Shown: positions 45,364 through 53,967, counted from the stretch's first letter. The stretch is 64,000 nucleotides of DNA from Pseudomonas sp. QS1027 (GCF_002814235.1 NZ_PHSU01000002.1:19654-83653), one strand, 5' to 3'. The notes: generated by a model from the sequence alone, not told the origin. Made by a program: numbers and translations.

Positions 45364-46269
45364 ATGCGCCGCCTGCTCACCGGCAGTTTCGTCACACTCC
45401 TGCTTTTGCTCAACACGCTGGTACTGTTCGGCCCGCTGATGCTCTTCGCCCTGCTCAAGCTGCTGTTGCCCGGTCGTTTTCGCGACCACGCCAGCGCGGC
45501 GGTGATGTGGATCGCCGAAACCTGGGCCGAGATCGACAAGCTGATCTTCGCCCTGTGCATCCCCACCCGCTGGGATATTCGCGGTGCCGAAGGCCTGCGC
45601 CGCGACACCTCGTACCTGGTGGTCTGCAACCATCAGTCCTGGGTCGATATCCCGGCGCTGATCCAGACGCTCAACCGGCACACGCCGTTCTTCAAGTTCT
45701 TCCTCAAGAAGGAACTGATCTGGGTACCGTTCCTGGGCCTGGCCTGGTGGGCGCTGGACTATCCGTTCATGAAGCGCTATTCCAAGGCCTTTCTCGACAA
45801 GCACCCGGAACTCAAGGGCCATGACCTGGAAATCACCCAGGCCGCCTGCGAGCTGTTCAAGCGCCAGCCGGTGACCGTGGTCAACTACCTGGAAGGCACC
45901 CGCTTCAGCCCGGCCAAACACCAGGAGCAGGACTCGCCCTTTACCCATCTGCTCAAGCCCAAGGCCGGCGGCGTGGCCTTCGTGCTGGCGGCCATGGGCG
46001 AACAGCTGGACGCGATCCTCGATGTCACCGTGGTTTATCCACAAGAGCGGATTCCGGGGTTCTGGGATTTGATCAGCGGCAACCTGCCCAAGGTCATCAT
46101 CGACTTCCAGACCCGCGAGCTGACCGCGGACCTGTGGCAAGGCGACTACGAGAACGACCCGGTGTTTCGCCAGCAGATCCAGGACTGGGTCAACCAGCTC
46201 TGGAGCGAGAAGGACCAGCGCATTGCGGCGTTGCGCAACGTGAGCGAGCCGACAGACCGGCCCGTTTGA
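45364..46269 (+). CDS. 1-acyl-glycerol-3-phosphate acyltransferase-like (YihG/PatB type)
   Basis: 301 residues. N-terminal membrane segment (about 8-38), then PlsC motifs 'NHQSWVD' (NHx4D catalytic motif), 'KKELIWVPFLG', and 'YLEGTRFS'. Transfers an acyl chain to lysophosphatidic acid; the YihG branch is often a second copy affecting lipid composition and motility. An exact DnaA-box sequence in the coding part (about 46037) is probably chance. Confidence 0.88.
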   Translation: MRRLLTGSFVTLLLLLNTLVLFGPLMLFALLKLLLPGRFRDHASAAVMWIAETWAEIDKLIFALCIPTRWDIRGAEGLRRDTSYLVVCNHQSWVDIPALIQTLNRHTPFFKFFLKKELIWVPFLGLAWWALDYPFMKRYSKAFLDKHPELKGHDLEITQAACELFKRQPVTVVNYLEGTRFSPAKHQEQDSPFTHLLKPKAGGVAFVLAAMGEQLDAILDVTVVYPQERIPGFWDLISGNLPKVIIDFQTRELTADLWQGDYENDPVFRQQIQDWVNQLWSEKDQRIAALRNVSEPTDRPV

Positions 46270-46280
46270 TCACCCCCAAT

Positions 46281-46322
46281 AAAAAACGCATCGAACAGCC
46301 TGACCCGTTCGATGCGTTTTTA
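46281..46322. terminator. Rho-independent terminator (bidirectional)
   Basis: AAAAAACGCATCGAAC-N9-GTTCGATGCGTTTTTA: 14-bp arms with A and T tracts, between the convergent acyltransferase and DUF2780 genes. Confidence 0.93.
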
Positions 46323-46340
46323 TTCGGGCCCGATGCCTGA

Positions 46341-46883
46341 TCAGCTACCGGCACCCCAGATACCACCCAGGCTCTTGAGCAGCGGACCACCGACGCCCTG
46401 TTGCCCGAGGTATTGCAGGATCACCGGGGCAAACTGGCCGACCATGCCGCTGTCCATGCCCAGGGCACCGAAGGCCTTGTTCAGGTCACTGGTGTTCTGC
46501 ACATTGCCCAGTGCGCTGCCCACCGACGCCGAGTTACCCGACTGGCCGAGCAAACCGCCCAGGCCGGACAGGGCACCGCCGCCCGAGAGCTGGTCGAGTC
46601 CCGGCACACTCTTGCTCAACTGCGAATAGTCATTGCCGCTGAGTTTGTTCTTGGCCAGACCGAGCATCGCACCGGTGCCCCCCACCGCCTGTTCCGGGGT
46701 GACGTGCAACTGCGACCCCAGGGTACTGAGCAGTCCACTGGCCGGTGCCGCCGCATTGCCATTTTGCCCGCCTTGCATGGACGAGACCGCATTGGCCGCA
46801 TCGTTCAGGCTGAACGCCGCAAACACCGGGGTAGCGGCGAATGCCAGGAGCGAAGCCAGTACAACACCGCGTGAAATCTTCAT
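46341..46883 (-). CDS. DUF2780 family exported protein
   Basis: 180 residues from the ATG at 46883. Signal peptide 'KISRGVVLASLLAFAATPVFA' (cleavage near 22). The mature part is Gly/Ser/Leu-rich ('GLLGQSGNSASVGSALGNVQ', 'VILQYLGQQGVGGPLLKSLGGIW') as in DUF2780/VcgC-type proteins, whose function is unknown. Divergent from the fasciclin gene, 220 bp away. Confidence 0.85.
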   Translation of the reverse strand: MKISRGVVLASLLAFAATPVFAAFSLNDAANAVSSMQGGQNGNAAAPASGLLSTLGSQLHVTPEQAVGGTGAMLGLAKNKLSGNDYSQLSKSVPGLDQLSGGGALSGLGGLLGQSGNSASVGSALGNVQNTSDLNKAFGALGMDSGMVGQFAPVILQYLGQQGVGGPLLKSLGGIWGAGS

Positions 46884-47103
46884 TGCAACACCTCGAAAGT
46901 CATCATGACCACCCGCCAGCAGGGACGGGCGCCGAACACTTGCCGTTGGAGTCAAAAAAGCCGGACTTGTTCCGCACTCGATGAATCCTCCTACCAGGCC
47001 CATAAAAAAGTCGGCGGCCCTGCATCCGATCCGCGTCTCCTTGCGTATATCAAGCACGGACAGAACTTCCTGGCCGACTTCATACCGACAAGGATTCCTC
47101 ATC

Positions 47104-47691
47104 ATGAAATGCATCTCGATCAAAGCGCCCCTGATTGCCAGCCTGCTGACCCTCGCATTGTCCGGCGGCCTGGCCCAGGCGGCGAGCATGAGCATGGACC
47201 ACGACAGTGTGATGGTCGGCGGACAAAGCATGCTGCCGAGCAAGGACATCGTCGATAACGCGGTCAACTCTGCCGACCACACCACCCTGGTCGCCGCCGT
47301 GAAGGCCGCCGGACTGGTGCCGACCCTCAAGGGCCAGGGCCCGTTCACCGTCTTCGCACCGGTCAACTCCGCCTTCGCCGCCCTGCCCGCCGGCACCGTC
47401 GACACCCTGCTCAAGCCGGAAAACAAAGGCACCCTGACCCACATCCTCACCTACCACGTGGTGGCCGGGAAACTGGACATGGCCGAACTGAGCAAGCGCA
47501 TCAAGGCCGGCGGCGGCAAGACCGAACTGACCACCGTGTCCGGTGGCAAGTTGTGGGCGATGATGAACGGCCCGCACAACATCGTGATCAAGGATGAGAA
47601 AGGCACCACGGCCGACATCACCACCTACGACGTGATGCAATCCAACGGCGTGATCCAGGTGATCGACAAGGTGCTGCTGCCTAAAAGCTGA
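47104..47691 (+). CDS. Fasciclin (FAS1) domain exported protein
   Basis: 195 residues from the ATG at 47104. Signal peptide to 'GLAQAAS' (about residue 27). One FAS1 domain with H1 'HTTLVAAVKAAGLVPTLKGQGPFTVFAPVNSAFAAL' and H2 'VIQVIDKVLLP'. FAS1 proteins mediate adhesion. An ECF sigma and its anti-sigma follow 27 bp downstream, so the three are probably one unit with the fasciclin as a product or target. Confidence 0.88.
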   Translation: MKCISIKAPLIASLLTLALSGGLAQAASMSMDHDSVMVGGQSMLPSKDIVDNAVNSADHTTLVAAVKAAGLVPTLKGQGPFTVFAPVNSAFAALPAGTVDTLLKPENKGTLTHILTYHVVAGKLDMAELSKRIKAGGGKTELTTVSGGKLWAMMNGPHNIVIKDEKGTTADITTYDVMQSNGVIQVIDKVLLPKS

Positions 47692-47718
47692 GGCCGTATC
47701 ACCCCTGAGGAAACATCC

Positions 47719-48363
47719 ATGAATGGAACAACCGCGTGCCGTGAACTACCCTCAGCCGGCAACCAGCGCGACACGCGGCCCATTCATCGTTTTGTGATTG
47801 TCTGGAGAACACCCATTTCCACCGCCGACGCCGATCAACTCAGGCAGCTGTTGGCCCAGTGCTCACTGGGCAACCGCCGCGCGTTCGAGACGCTGTATCG
47901 TAGCGTCGCCCCACGCCTGCACGGTGTAGCCCTGCGTTGCCTGGGCCGCGCCGACCTGGCCGAGGAAATCCTCCAGGAAAGTTTCGTACGCATCTGGAAC
48001 AACGCTTCGCGTTACGAGGCGCACCTTTCGGCGCCGATGACCTGGATGGTCAATATCACCCGTAACCTGGCCATCGATCAGTTGCGCAGGTTCCGCGAGG
48101 TGCCCCTGGTCGATGGGCAGGAAGACAGCCTGGCCGACGACAGCCCCTCGGCCCATGAACTGCTCGACAGCGCCCGCGAGGCCAGCGCGCTGAACCACTG
48201 CCTGGAGACCCTGGAAGGCCTGCAACGCCAGTCGATCACCCTGGCCTACTTCCACGGCTTGTCCTACGCGGAACTGGCCGAACAACTGCCGGCGCCGCTG
48301 GGCTCGGTCAAATCCTGGATACGTCGTGGCATGGAGCGCCTGCGCAGGTGCCTTGAATCATGA
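47719..48363 (+). CDS. ECF sigma factor (SigK-like)
   Basis: 214 residues from the ATG with GAGGAAAC upstream; the first 35 residues are outside the sigma domains, so a later start is possible. Region 2 'LAEEILQESFVRIWNNASRYEAH' and region 4 'LEGLQRQSITLAYFHGLSYAELAEQLPAPLGSVKSWIRRGMERLR'. Coupled by ATGA to an anti-sigma gene. Confidence 0.87.
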   Translation: MNGTTACRELPSAGNQRDTRPIHRFVIVWRTPISTADADQLRQLLAQCSLGNRRAFETLYRSVAPRLHGVALRCLGRADLAEEILQESFVRIWNNASRYEAHLSAPMTWMVNITRNLAIDQLRRFREVPLVDGQEDSLADDSPSAHELLDSAREASALNHCLETLEGLQRQSITLAYFHGLSYAELAEQLPAPLGSVKSWIRRGMERLRRCLES

Positions 48364-49034
48364 ACTACCAGAACCCCCGCCTGCGCCGCGCCCTGGCCGC
48401 CGACTACGCCATCGGCGTGATGTCCAAGGCCGCCCGCCGACGCTTCGAAGCGCTGATGCGCGATGACGCCAAACTGCGCGCCCAGGTCGCCGAGTGGCAG
48501 GAAAACCTGATGGTTTTGACCGAGTCGGTGGCCGATCAGCCGGTGCCGGATCGGGTGTGGCAAGGTGTTGTCGCAAGAATCGATCCGCAACGACTGCACC
48601 TGCCTGAGAAACGGCCGTTCTGGAGCGGATTGCGCGTCTTCGCGGCGGCCTGTTCGCTGGTGCTGGTGGTGGCCCTGGGCGTGTTCTACAACCATGATCC
48701 GGTGAGCGCCAGCGCAACCCTGCTCAGCGGCACGCAAGCCCCGGCGTTGCGGGTCAAGGCCCATGCCGACTACCTGCAAGTCGAGCCGTTGAGCCTGGCG
48801 GCGGTGCAAGCCGACCGCAGCCTGGAACTGTGGGCGATTCCGGTGGATGGCAAGCCGGTGTCCCTGGGCCTGGTGCCGAAAGAAGGCAAAGGGCGCGTCG
48901 AGTTGAGCGAAGCGCATAGGGCCTTGCTCGGCACCTCGGTGGTGCTGGCGGTCAGCCTTGAGCCGGCGGGCGGTTCGCCGACCGGGCAACCGACAGGGCC
49001 GGTGTTGTATCAAGGGCCGCTCGCGGCGCTTTGA
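48360..49034 (+). CDS. Anti-sigma factor, RskA-type
   Basis: 224 residues. N-terminal anti-sigma domain ('RRALAADYAIGVMSKAARRRFEALMRDD'), one membrane segment at about 97-117 ('FAAACSLVLVVALGVFYN'), and a periplasmic RskA domain ('LELWAIPVDGKPVSLGLVP', 'VLAVSLEPAGGSPTGQPTGPVLYQGPL'). Holds the adjacent sigma factor at the membrane; release by regulated proteolysis is family knowledge. Confidence 0.88.
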   Translation: MNYQNPRLRRALAADYAIGVMSKAARRRFEALMRDDAKLRAQVAEWQENLMVLTESVADQPVPDRVWQGVVARIDPQRLHLPEKRPFWSGLRVFAAACSLVLVVALGVFYNHDPVSASATLLSGTQAPALRVKAHADYLQVEPLSLAAVQADRSLELWAIPVDGKPVSLGLVPKEGKGRVELSEAHRALLGTSVVLAVSLEPAGGSPTGQPTGPVLYQGPLAAL

Positions 49035-49088
49035 TCTCCAGGCTCACTGCTCGGATCACCCGCTAGTCATCAGTAACAATTCCCCGCC

Positions 49089-49118
49089 TTGCTTCCTCGG
49101 AAGCCTGCGGCTTATAGT
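49089..49118 (+). promoter_or_regulatory. Promoter of the structured leader
   Basis: TTGCTT (49089-49094), 18-base spacer, TATAGT (49113-49118). Start expected near 49125, giving a leader of about 235 bases to the ATG at 49360. Confidence 0.55.
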
Positions 49119-49124
49119 CCGCCG

Positions 49125-49359
49125 GTCGCCCTGATTGGCGATACGGGTTTGGCGACTCGTTAAACTCCCATGCGAAAGCCCTGTGCTTGTTTGCAGGTGC
49201 CTTCGCACCCGCAAAGCCGCTTTATGGCGGCTGTGCGCGGGAGACCTTCGGGTCTGCCGGCTTGGGATGTTTCCGGTTCGCCAACCTGCGTACAGCTGCC
49301 ACCTTTCGTTTGGCGACGGATGTGTGGTGGCCTCGTCCTAAACTCCCGAGGTTTTACCC
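49125..49359 (+). ncRNA. Structured 5' leader (possible cis-regulatory RNA)
   Basis: Three consecutive local hairpins: TGC.GGTGC-CTTC-GCACC.GCA (49192-49213), AGCCGC-TTTATG-GCGGCT (49215-49232), AGACC-TTCG-GGTCT (49242-49255, a UUCG loop). These are framed by two copies of GTTTGGCGAC (49147-49156, 49308-49317), each followed by TAAACTCCC (49161-49169, 49339-49347). TTGGCGA occurs three times (49135, 49149, 49310) and its only complement TCGCCAA once (49278-49284), so the pairings are mutually exclusive. The second TAAACTCCC abuts the GAGG ribosome site. I know no described class with this layout. Confidence 0.6.
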
Positions 49360-49620
49360 ATGACGAAATACATACCCCTCACCGCCATCGACTGCCTGAT
49401 CCCCAGCTTGTTGATCGACGCCGAAAGCCCGACCGACGTGCTCCACGCCAACGCCGCCGCCCGCTTCCTCGCGGCGACGCAAATGCTCGAAGCCCTGTCT
49501 CACATCGAGCTGCACAACGCCAATGACATCGACTTCCAACATATCCTCCAGGTCCCCGCGATGGTCATGCGCGATGGCTGCGACCTGATGGATGTACTGG
49601 GTTGGCGACTGCGAGTCTGA
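49360..49620 (+). CDS. Small hypothetical protein downstream of structured leader
   Basis: 86 residues; GAGG 8 bases before the ATG. No signal peptide or membrane segment. Predicted largely helical ('DVLHANAAARFLAATQMLEALSHIELH'), acidic, ending 'DVLGWRLRV'. It recalls the small DUF3077-like proteins common in pseudomonads, but I cannot confirm that. Its long structured leader suggests tight post-transcriptional control. Confidence 0.7.
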   Translation: MTKYIPLTAIDCLIPSLLIDAESPTDVLHANAAARFLAATQMLEALSHIELHNANDIDFQHILQVPAMVMRDGCDLMDVLGWRLRV

Positions 49621-49723
49621 CCGCTGAAACCGGGCAGTGAAACAAAATTGAATTTCGCCCATTAAAAACGGCGACCGATGCCTAATGCCTTTCAATTAAC
49701 GAAATTTTCAGCCGAGCGCGGTC

Positions 49724-49857
49724 TTGTGGCGAGCGGGCTTGCCCGCGCTCGACTGCGCAGCAGTCGTAAAACCGGCAGCCTCGGTCTACCTGATAGACCT
49801 CATTCGCCGGTTTTAGGGGCGCTTCGCACCCCAGCGCGGGCAAGCCCGCTCGCCACC
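49724..49857. repeat. Second repeat family, long inverted repeat (GTGGCGAGCGGGCTTGCCCGCG type)
   Basis: Same element as at 36651-36785: arms TCTTGTGGCGAGCGGGCTTGCCCGCG and CGCGGGCAAGCCCGCTCGCCACC, with an inner AAAACCGGC..GCCGGTTTT pair. The rest of the 453-bp gap 49621-50073 shows nothing else clear. Confidence 0.85.
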
Positions 49858-50073
49858 AATATCGACCAAGCTGAAGAACGTTCTTAGCTGACAGGTATTG
49901 GGCCGATGTCGCCCTTTTGCCAACAGCCCCAACCCTCGATTAGTAGCGTTCCTTATAAGCCCCTGCCCCGGCTATTTCGAAACAGCCTCAACCACTGTCA
50001 GTTCTGACAGTAGGCACTCAAATCCTTACGACTCAACATTGAGACCCAACACAACGTAAGGGAGTACAGCGTC

Positions 50074-50502
50074 ATGCAAAATACATGCGCGGCCTTCTTG
50101 GCCATTCTGACGTTGACCCTGGTGGGCCATGCCTACGCGGCAGACCCGGTCACCATCGCAACCTGCCCGGCAAAGGACAAGATTGAGCAACTGCCGATGA
50201 CAGGCGGAGGCTATAGCTACAAGGCTGAAGGACCGGCAGGTGGATTTTGGACGGGCGAGAATGAGACCGCCACGGAGGACTACTGGCAAGCAGTCACCTT
50301 CACCGGTGCCACCTACAAGGACAGTACCAAGGCCGTGATCTGTGACTACGAGGGCCCCGGTTACGCCGGTATTCGCCTGGCGCTCAAAGCCTTCCAGGAT
50401 TGGCAAGCCGCCCAAGGCACCGACTGGAACGGCAGTAGCTGCGAAAACAGTATCCTGAACCAGTGCGCCTTCGCGTACAGCACCCTGGTACCGACGCAAT
50501 AA
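50074..50502 (+). CDS. Small exported protein (DUF3757-like)
   Basis: 142 residues; AAGGGAG precedes the ATG. Signal peptide 'AFLAILTLTLVGHAYAAD' (cleavage near 22). Mature part has four cysteines ('TCPAKDKI', 'VICDYEG', 'SCENSILNQCAF') likely forming two disulfides, and resembles DUF3757 proteins, which are small secreted proteins of unknown role. Confidence 0.75.
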   Translation: MQNTCAAFLAILTLTLVGHAYAADPVTIATCPAKDKIEQLPMTGGGYSYKAEGPAGGFWTGENETATEDYWQAVTFTGATYKDSTKAVICDYEGPGYAGIRLALKAFQDWQAAQGTDWNGSSCENSILNQCAFAYSTLVPTQ

Positions 50503-50515
50503 TCGATGCGAAATT

Positions 50516-50542
50516 AAAAAGGGCGACCGAAGTCGCCCTTTC
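50516..50542. terminator. Rho-independent terminator (bidirectional)
   Basis: AAAAAGGGCGAC-CGAA-GTCGCCCTTTCCCC, 9-10 bp arms between the convergent DUF3757 and fdhA genes. Confidence 0.88.
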
Positions 50543-50559
50543 CCCGTCTTGCCCTTTAC

Positions 50560-51759
50560 TTACGCCGCACTGAACAACTTGTGCGGGTCAATCACAAACT
50601 TCTTCGGTACGCCCGCATCGAACTCGCCGTAACCGCGCGGCGCATCGTCCAGGCTGATCACTTCCACACCGACGATATCGGCGATCTTGATCCGATCCCA
50701 CATGATCGCCTGCATCAGCTGGCGGTTGTACTTCATCACCGGGGTCTGGCCGGTGTGGAAGCTGTGGGACTTGGCCCAGCCGAGGCCGAAGCGGATGCTC
50801 AGGCTGCCGATTTTCGCAGCGGCATCCACTGCTCCCGGATCCTCGGTCACGTAGAGGCCCGGAATACCGATCTTGCCCGCAACGCGGACCACGCCCATCA
50901 GCGAGTTGAGCACGGTGGCCGGAGCCTCGTGCTTCACGCCTTCATGGCCGTGACCACGGGCTTCGAAGCCCACGGCATCGACGGCGCAATCCACTTCAGG
51001 TTCGCCCAACAACGCGGCGATCTGTTCGTGCAGCGGGGTGTCCTTGGACAGGTCGGCGATTTCGAAACCCTGGGCCTTGGCGTGGGCCAGGCGGATCGGG
51101 TTGACGTCACCGATGATCACCACCGCCGCGCCCAGCAGACGGGCCGAAGCCGCCGCCGCAAGGCCGACCGGACCGGCACCGGCGATGTACACGCTGCTGC
51201 CCGGGCCAACGCCCGCGGTGACCGCGCCGTGGTAGCCGGTAGGGAGGATGTCGGAGAGGCAGGTCAGGTCGCGGATTTTCTCCATGGCCTTGTCGCGGTC
51301 CGGCAGTTTGAGCAGGTTGAAGTCGGCGTACGGCACCAGCACGTATTCGGCCTGGCCACCGGTCCAGTCGCCCATGTCGACATAACCGTAGGCACCGCCG
51401 GCGCGAGCCGGGTTGACGGTCAGGCAGACGCCGGTGTGTTGCTCCTTGCAGGAACGGCAGCGCCCGCAAGCCACGTTGAAGGGTACCGAGACCAGGTCGC
51501 CGAGTTTCAGGTTCTCGACATCGCGGCCCTTCTCGATCACTTCGCCGGTGATTTCATGACCCAGGACCAGGCCGGTCTGGGCGGTGGTACGGCCACGGAC
51601 CATGTGTTGGTCCGAACCACAGATGTTGGTGGAGACGACGCGCAAGATAACACCGTGTTCGATCTTCTTGCCACGCGGGTCCTGCATTTTCGGATAGTCG
51701 ATTTTTTGCACCTCGACCTTGCCATTGCCGAGATACACCACACCACGATTGCCAGACAT
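50560..51759 (-). CDS. fdhA: Glutathione-independent formaldehyde dehydrogenase
   Basis: 399 residues, zinc alcohol dehydrogenase superfamily. Catalytic zinc region 'STNICGSDQHM' and 'LGHEITGEV'; structural zinc 'CGRCRSCKEQHTGVC'; NAD-binding 'AGAGPVGLAAA'. Oxidises formaldehyde released by sarcosine oxidase. Last gene of the glyA-soxBDAG-purU-fdhA cluster. AGCGAGGTGA precedes the ATG. Confidence 0.95.
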   Translation of the reverse strand: MSGNRGVVYLGNGKVEVQKIDYPKMQDPRGKKIEHGVILRVVSTNICGSDQHMVRGRTTAQTGLVLGHEITGEVIEKGRDVENLKLGDLVSVPFNVACGRCRSCKEQHTGVCLTVNPARAGGAYGYVDMGDWTGGQAEYVLVPYADFNLLKLPDRDKAMEKIRDLTCLSDILPTGYHGAVTAGVGPGSSVYIAGAGPVGLAAAASARLLGAAVVIIGDVNPIRLAHAKAQGFEIADLSKDTPLHEQIAALLGEPEVDCAVDAVGFEARGHGHEGVKHEAPATVLNSLMGVVRVAGKIGIPGLYVTEDPGAVDAAAKIGSLSIRFGLGWAKSHSFHTGQTPVMKYNRQLMQAIMWDRIKIADIVGVEVISLDDAPRGYGEFDAGVPKKFVIDPHKLFSAA

Positions 51760-51814
51760 GCTTTCACCTCGCTGTTGTTTTTATGTAGCAACACGTTGCC
51801 AGGGGGCAGCGCGT

Positions 51815-51968
51815 AGATTGCTCGGGTTATTGCCTGTGGTTGTTGCGTTGTTCTTGCGGACCTCATCGCCAGCAAGCCGGCTCCTACAGGGGAACTGCGT
51901 CACGGCAGGCACCGCGCCCACTGTGGGAGATTGCTCGGGGTACTGCTTGTGGTTGTTGCGTTGTTCTG
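51815..51968. repeat. Direct repeat pair and REP fragments upstream of fdhA
   Basis: AGATTGCTCGGG..TGTGGTTGTTGCGTTGTTCT occurs at 51815-51855 and again at 51928-51968. Each copy is followed by a REP half (51862-51890 and 51971-52003); a third REP half is at 52035-52078. The whole gap 51760-52096 is built of these repeats. Confidence 0.7.
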
Positions 51969-52096
51969 ACGGGCCTCTTCGCGGGCAAGCTCCGCTCCCA
52001 CAGTGGACCGCGTTGCCTGGGCGTTACCCGGTCAATTGTGGGAGCGGTGCTTGTCGGATCGCCGCACCGCCGCGAAGGTCGTAAAACGACCGTTCT

Positions 52097-52954
52097 TCAG
52101 AGCACCACCGTCCTGTTGGCGTTCAGAAAGACCCGCCGCTCAATGTGATACCCCACCGCCCGCGCCAACGTCAGCCCTTCGATATCGCGGCCCTTGGCGA
52201 TCAGGTCCTCGGGGTAGTGACTGTGGTCCACCACCTCCACGCCCTGGGCGATGATCGGACCTTCATCCAGGTCGTTGTTGATGTAATGCGCGGTGGCACC
52301 CACCAGCTTCACGCCCTTGTTGTAGGCCTGGTGATAGGGCTTGGCGCCCTTGAAGCCGGGCAGCAACGAGTGGTGGATATTGATGGCCTTGCCGTCGAGC
52401 TTGCGGCACAGCTCGGGCGAGAGCACCTGCATGTAGCGGGCAAGGATCACCAGCTCCGCGCCGGACTCCTCGATCACCTGCCAGACCTGACGCTCCTGGC
52501 CTGGCTTGTCGTTCGGGTCCAGCGGGAAATGGTAGTAGGGAATCTGGTGCCAATCGGCCAGCGGCTTGAGGTCCGGGTGGTTGGAGACCACGGCGGCCAC
52601 GTCCATGGACAATTGGCCGATGCGCTGGCGGTAGAGCAGGTCGTTGAGGCAGTGATCGGCCTTGGAGACCATGATCACCACTTTTGGCCGATAGTTCGGC
52701 GCGGTCAGTTCGAACAGCATGCCGAAGGACTCGCCGCGCAGGGCGAGGCCGGCGCGGAAGGCCAGTTCGTCGAAACCGTCGGGCTGGCGAAACTCCACGC
52801 GAATGAAGAAACGCCCCGAGAGGCGGTCATCGAACGAGTGGTGCTCGGTGACGTAGCAGCCCTGCTCGAACAGATAGCGGGTCACCGCATCCACCGTGCC
52901 GAGCACGCTGGGGCAGTCGGCGGTCAAAATCCATGTATCGGGGGCGCGGCTCAT
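52097..52954 (-). CDS. purU: Formyltetrahydrofolate deformylase
   Basis: 285 residues from the ATG at 52954 with AGGAGTCA upstream. N-terminal ACT domain (about 5-85) and C-terminal formyltransferase-fold domain with 'VVSNHPDLKPLA', 'NIHHSLLPGFKGAKPYHQAY' and 'GATAHYINNDLDEGPIIAQ'. Hydrolyses 10-formyl-THF to formate and THF, returning folate to sarcosine oxidase. Confidence 0.95.
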   Translation of the reverse strand: MSRAPDTWILTADCPSVLGTVDAVTRYLFEQGCYVTEHHSFDDRLSGRFFIRVEFRQPDGFDELAFRAGLALRGESFGMLFELTAPNYRPKVVIMVSKADHCLNDLLYRQRIGQLSMDVAAVVSNHPDLKPLADWHQIPYYHFPLDPNDKPGQERQVWQVIEESGAELVILARYMQVLSPELCRKLDGKAINIHHSLLPGFKGAKPYHQAYNKGVKLVGATAHYINNDLDEGPIIAQGVEVVDHSHYPEDLIAKGRDIEGLTLARAVGYHIERRVFLNANRTVVL

Positions 52955-53058
52955 TGCTTGACTCCTGTTCGTGAGGGGCAACCGCCAAGCGGTTGATCGC
53001 GAGCGCTCTTGATAGAGGGCTCCAGGCAATCCTTACCCTTGTATACGACACCAAATCC

Positions 53059-53160
53059 TGTAGGAGCCAGCTTGCTGGCGATGGAGGCCAACGATAACGC
53101 GGGGCGCCTGAAACACTGCGGCGCCCGTGAGTCCATCGCCAGCAAGCCGGCTCCTACAGG
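53059..53160. repeat. REP inverted repeat inside the sarcosine cluster
   Basis: CTGTAGGAGCCAGCTTGCTGGCGATGGA paired with TCCATCGCCAGCAAGCCGGCTCCTACAGG; between purU and soxG. Confidence 0.88.
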
Positions 53161-53172
53161 TCAAACAAAACC

Positions 53173-53805
53173 TCAGGCCTGGACGCTAAGGCCGTACTCG
53201 GCCGCCGCATCCTGCAACCACAACCACCAGTAATCCGAGAAGCTGCGACGGATCACCAGCTCCCAGGTGTCTTCGGCGGTATGGCGGATCATCAGTTGCG
53301 ACTTGGCAAACACCGTCCCGACGGCTTTACCCACCGGGAAACTGTTCGGGTGCACGTCATAGCTGGTGGACTTCATCAGCACCTGGCGCACGTTCGGGCC
53401 GCTCAGTTCCAGCAGTTGTTGACCGCCGCTGACATTGACGATGGCGATATGCAGGTCGCCCAGGGCTTCGCGCAGCGCCTTCTCGGCGGCGAACTCTTCG
53501 CCGCTCGGGACGATCAGCAGCCACTCGTCAGGGCCGAGCCATTGCAGGCTGGTGTCGCCCTTGGCAACCACGGTCAGCGCTACAGGCAGCTCAAGGCCGA
53601 GGGCCTTGTGCACGCCAGCGGCGAAGGCCGCGTCATGGCCATCGCCACGAATGGTCAGGTGACCGAGCAATTTCTTTTCACGCACGGTCACACCGGCGTT
53701 CTTGCGGCCTTTACCCACCAGGCTGGCGAGGTCGGCATGGTGCAACGACGACTCGGCCTTGGCCCCGGAAGTCGGGCGTTGTTGGTAAACGTTGGCTGTG
53801 GTCAT
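53173..53805 (-). CDS. soxG: Sarcosine oxidase subunit gamma
   Basis: 210 residues from the ATG at 53805. Typical gamma-subunit wording: 'SLQWLGPDEWLLIVP', 'VNVSGGQQLLELSGPNVRQVLMK', 'SFSDYWWLWLQDAAAEYG'. Part of the heterotetrameric SoxABDG enzyme; the subunit has a GcvT-like fold without catalytic role. Confidence 0.93.
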   Translation of the reverse strand: MTTANVYQQRPTSGAKAESSLHHADLASLVGKGRKNAGVTVREKKLLGHLTIRGDGHDAAFAAGVHKALGLELPVALTVVAKGDTSLQWLGPDEWLLIVPSGEEFAAEKALREALGDLHIAIVNVSGGQQLLELSGPNVRQVLMKSTSYDVHPNSFPVGKAVGTVFAKSQLMIRHTAEDTWELVIRRSFSDYWWLWLQDAAAEYGLSVQA

Positions 53806-53879
53806 GTGAAACACCTGTGTTGAATGCTGTCTTTGCGGTGGGTCAATACCTGACCCCACCTCATGAACAACCGTAGCCC

Positions 53880-53958
53880 TGTGTGGGAGCGGAGCTTGCC
53901 CGCGAAGAGGCCCTTGAAGCCGCCAAAAGCTTCGCGGGCAAACTCCGCTCCCACAGGG
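53880..53958. repeat. REP inverted repeat between soxG and soxA
   Basis: GTGTGGGAGCGGAGCTTGCCCGCGAAG paired with CTTCGCGGGCAAACTCCGCTCCCACA. It interrupts an operon whose other gene junctions overlap or are very short. Confidence 0.85.
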
Positions 53959-53967
53959 ACTACAGCG

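Noticed and set aside
46036..46045. DnaA box TTATCCACA within the acyltransferase gene
   Set aside because: Single copy inside coding sequence; a similar single copy is at 5782 in the MOSC gene. Without clustering, no role can be argued.
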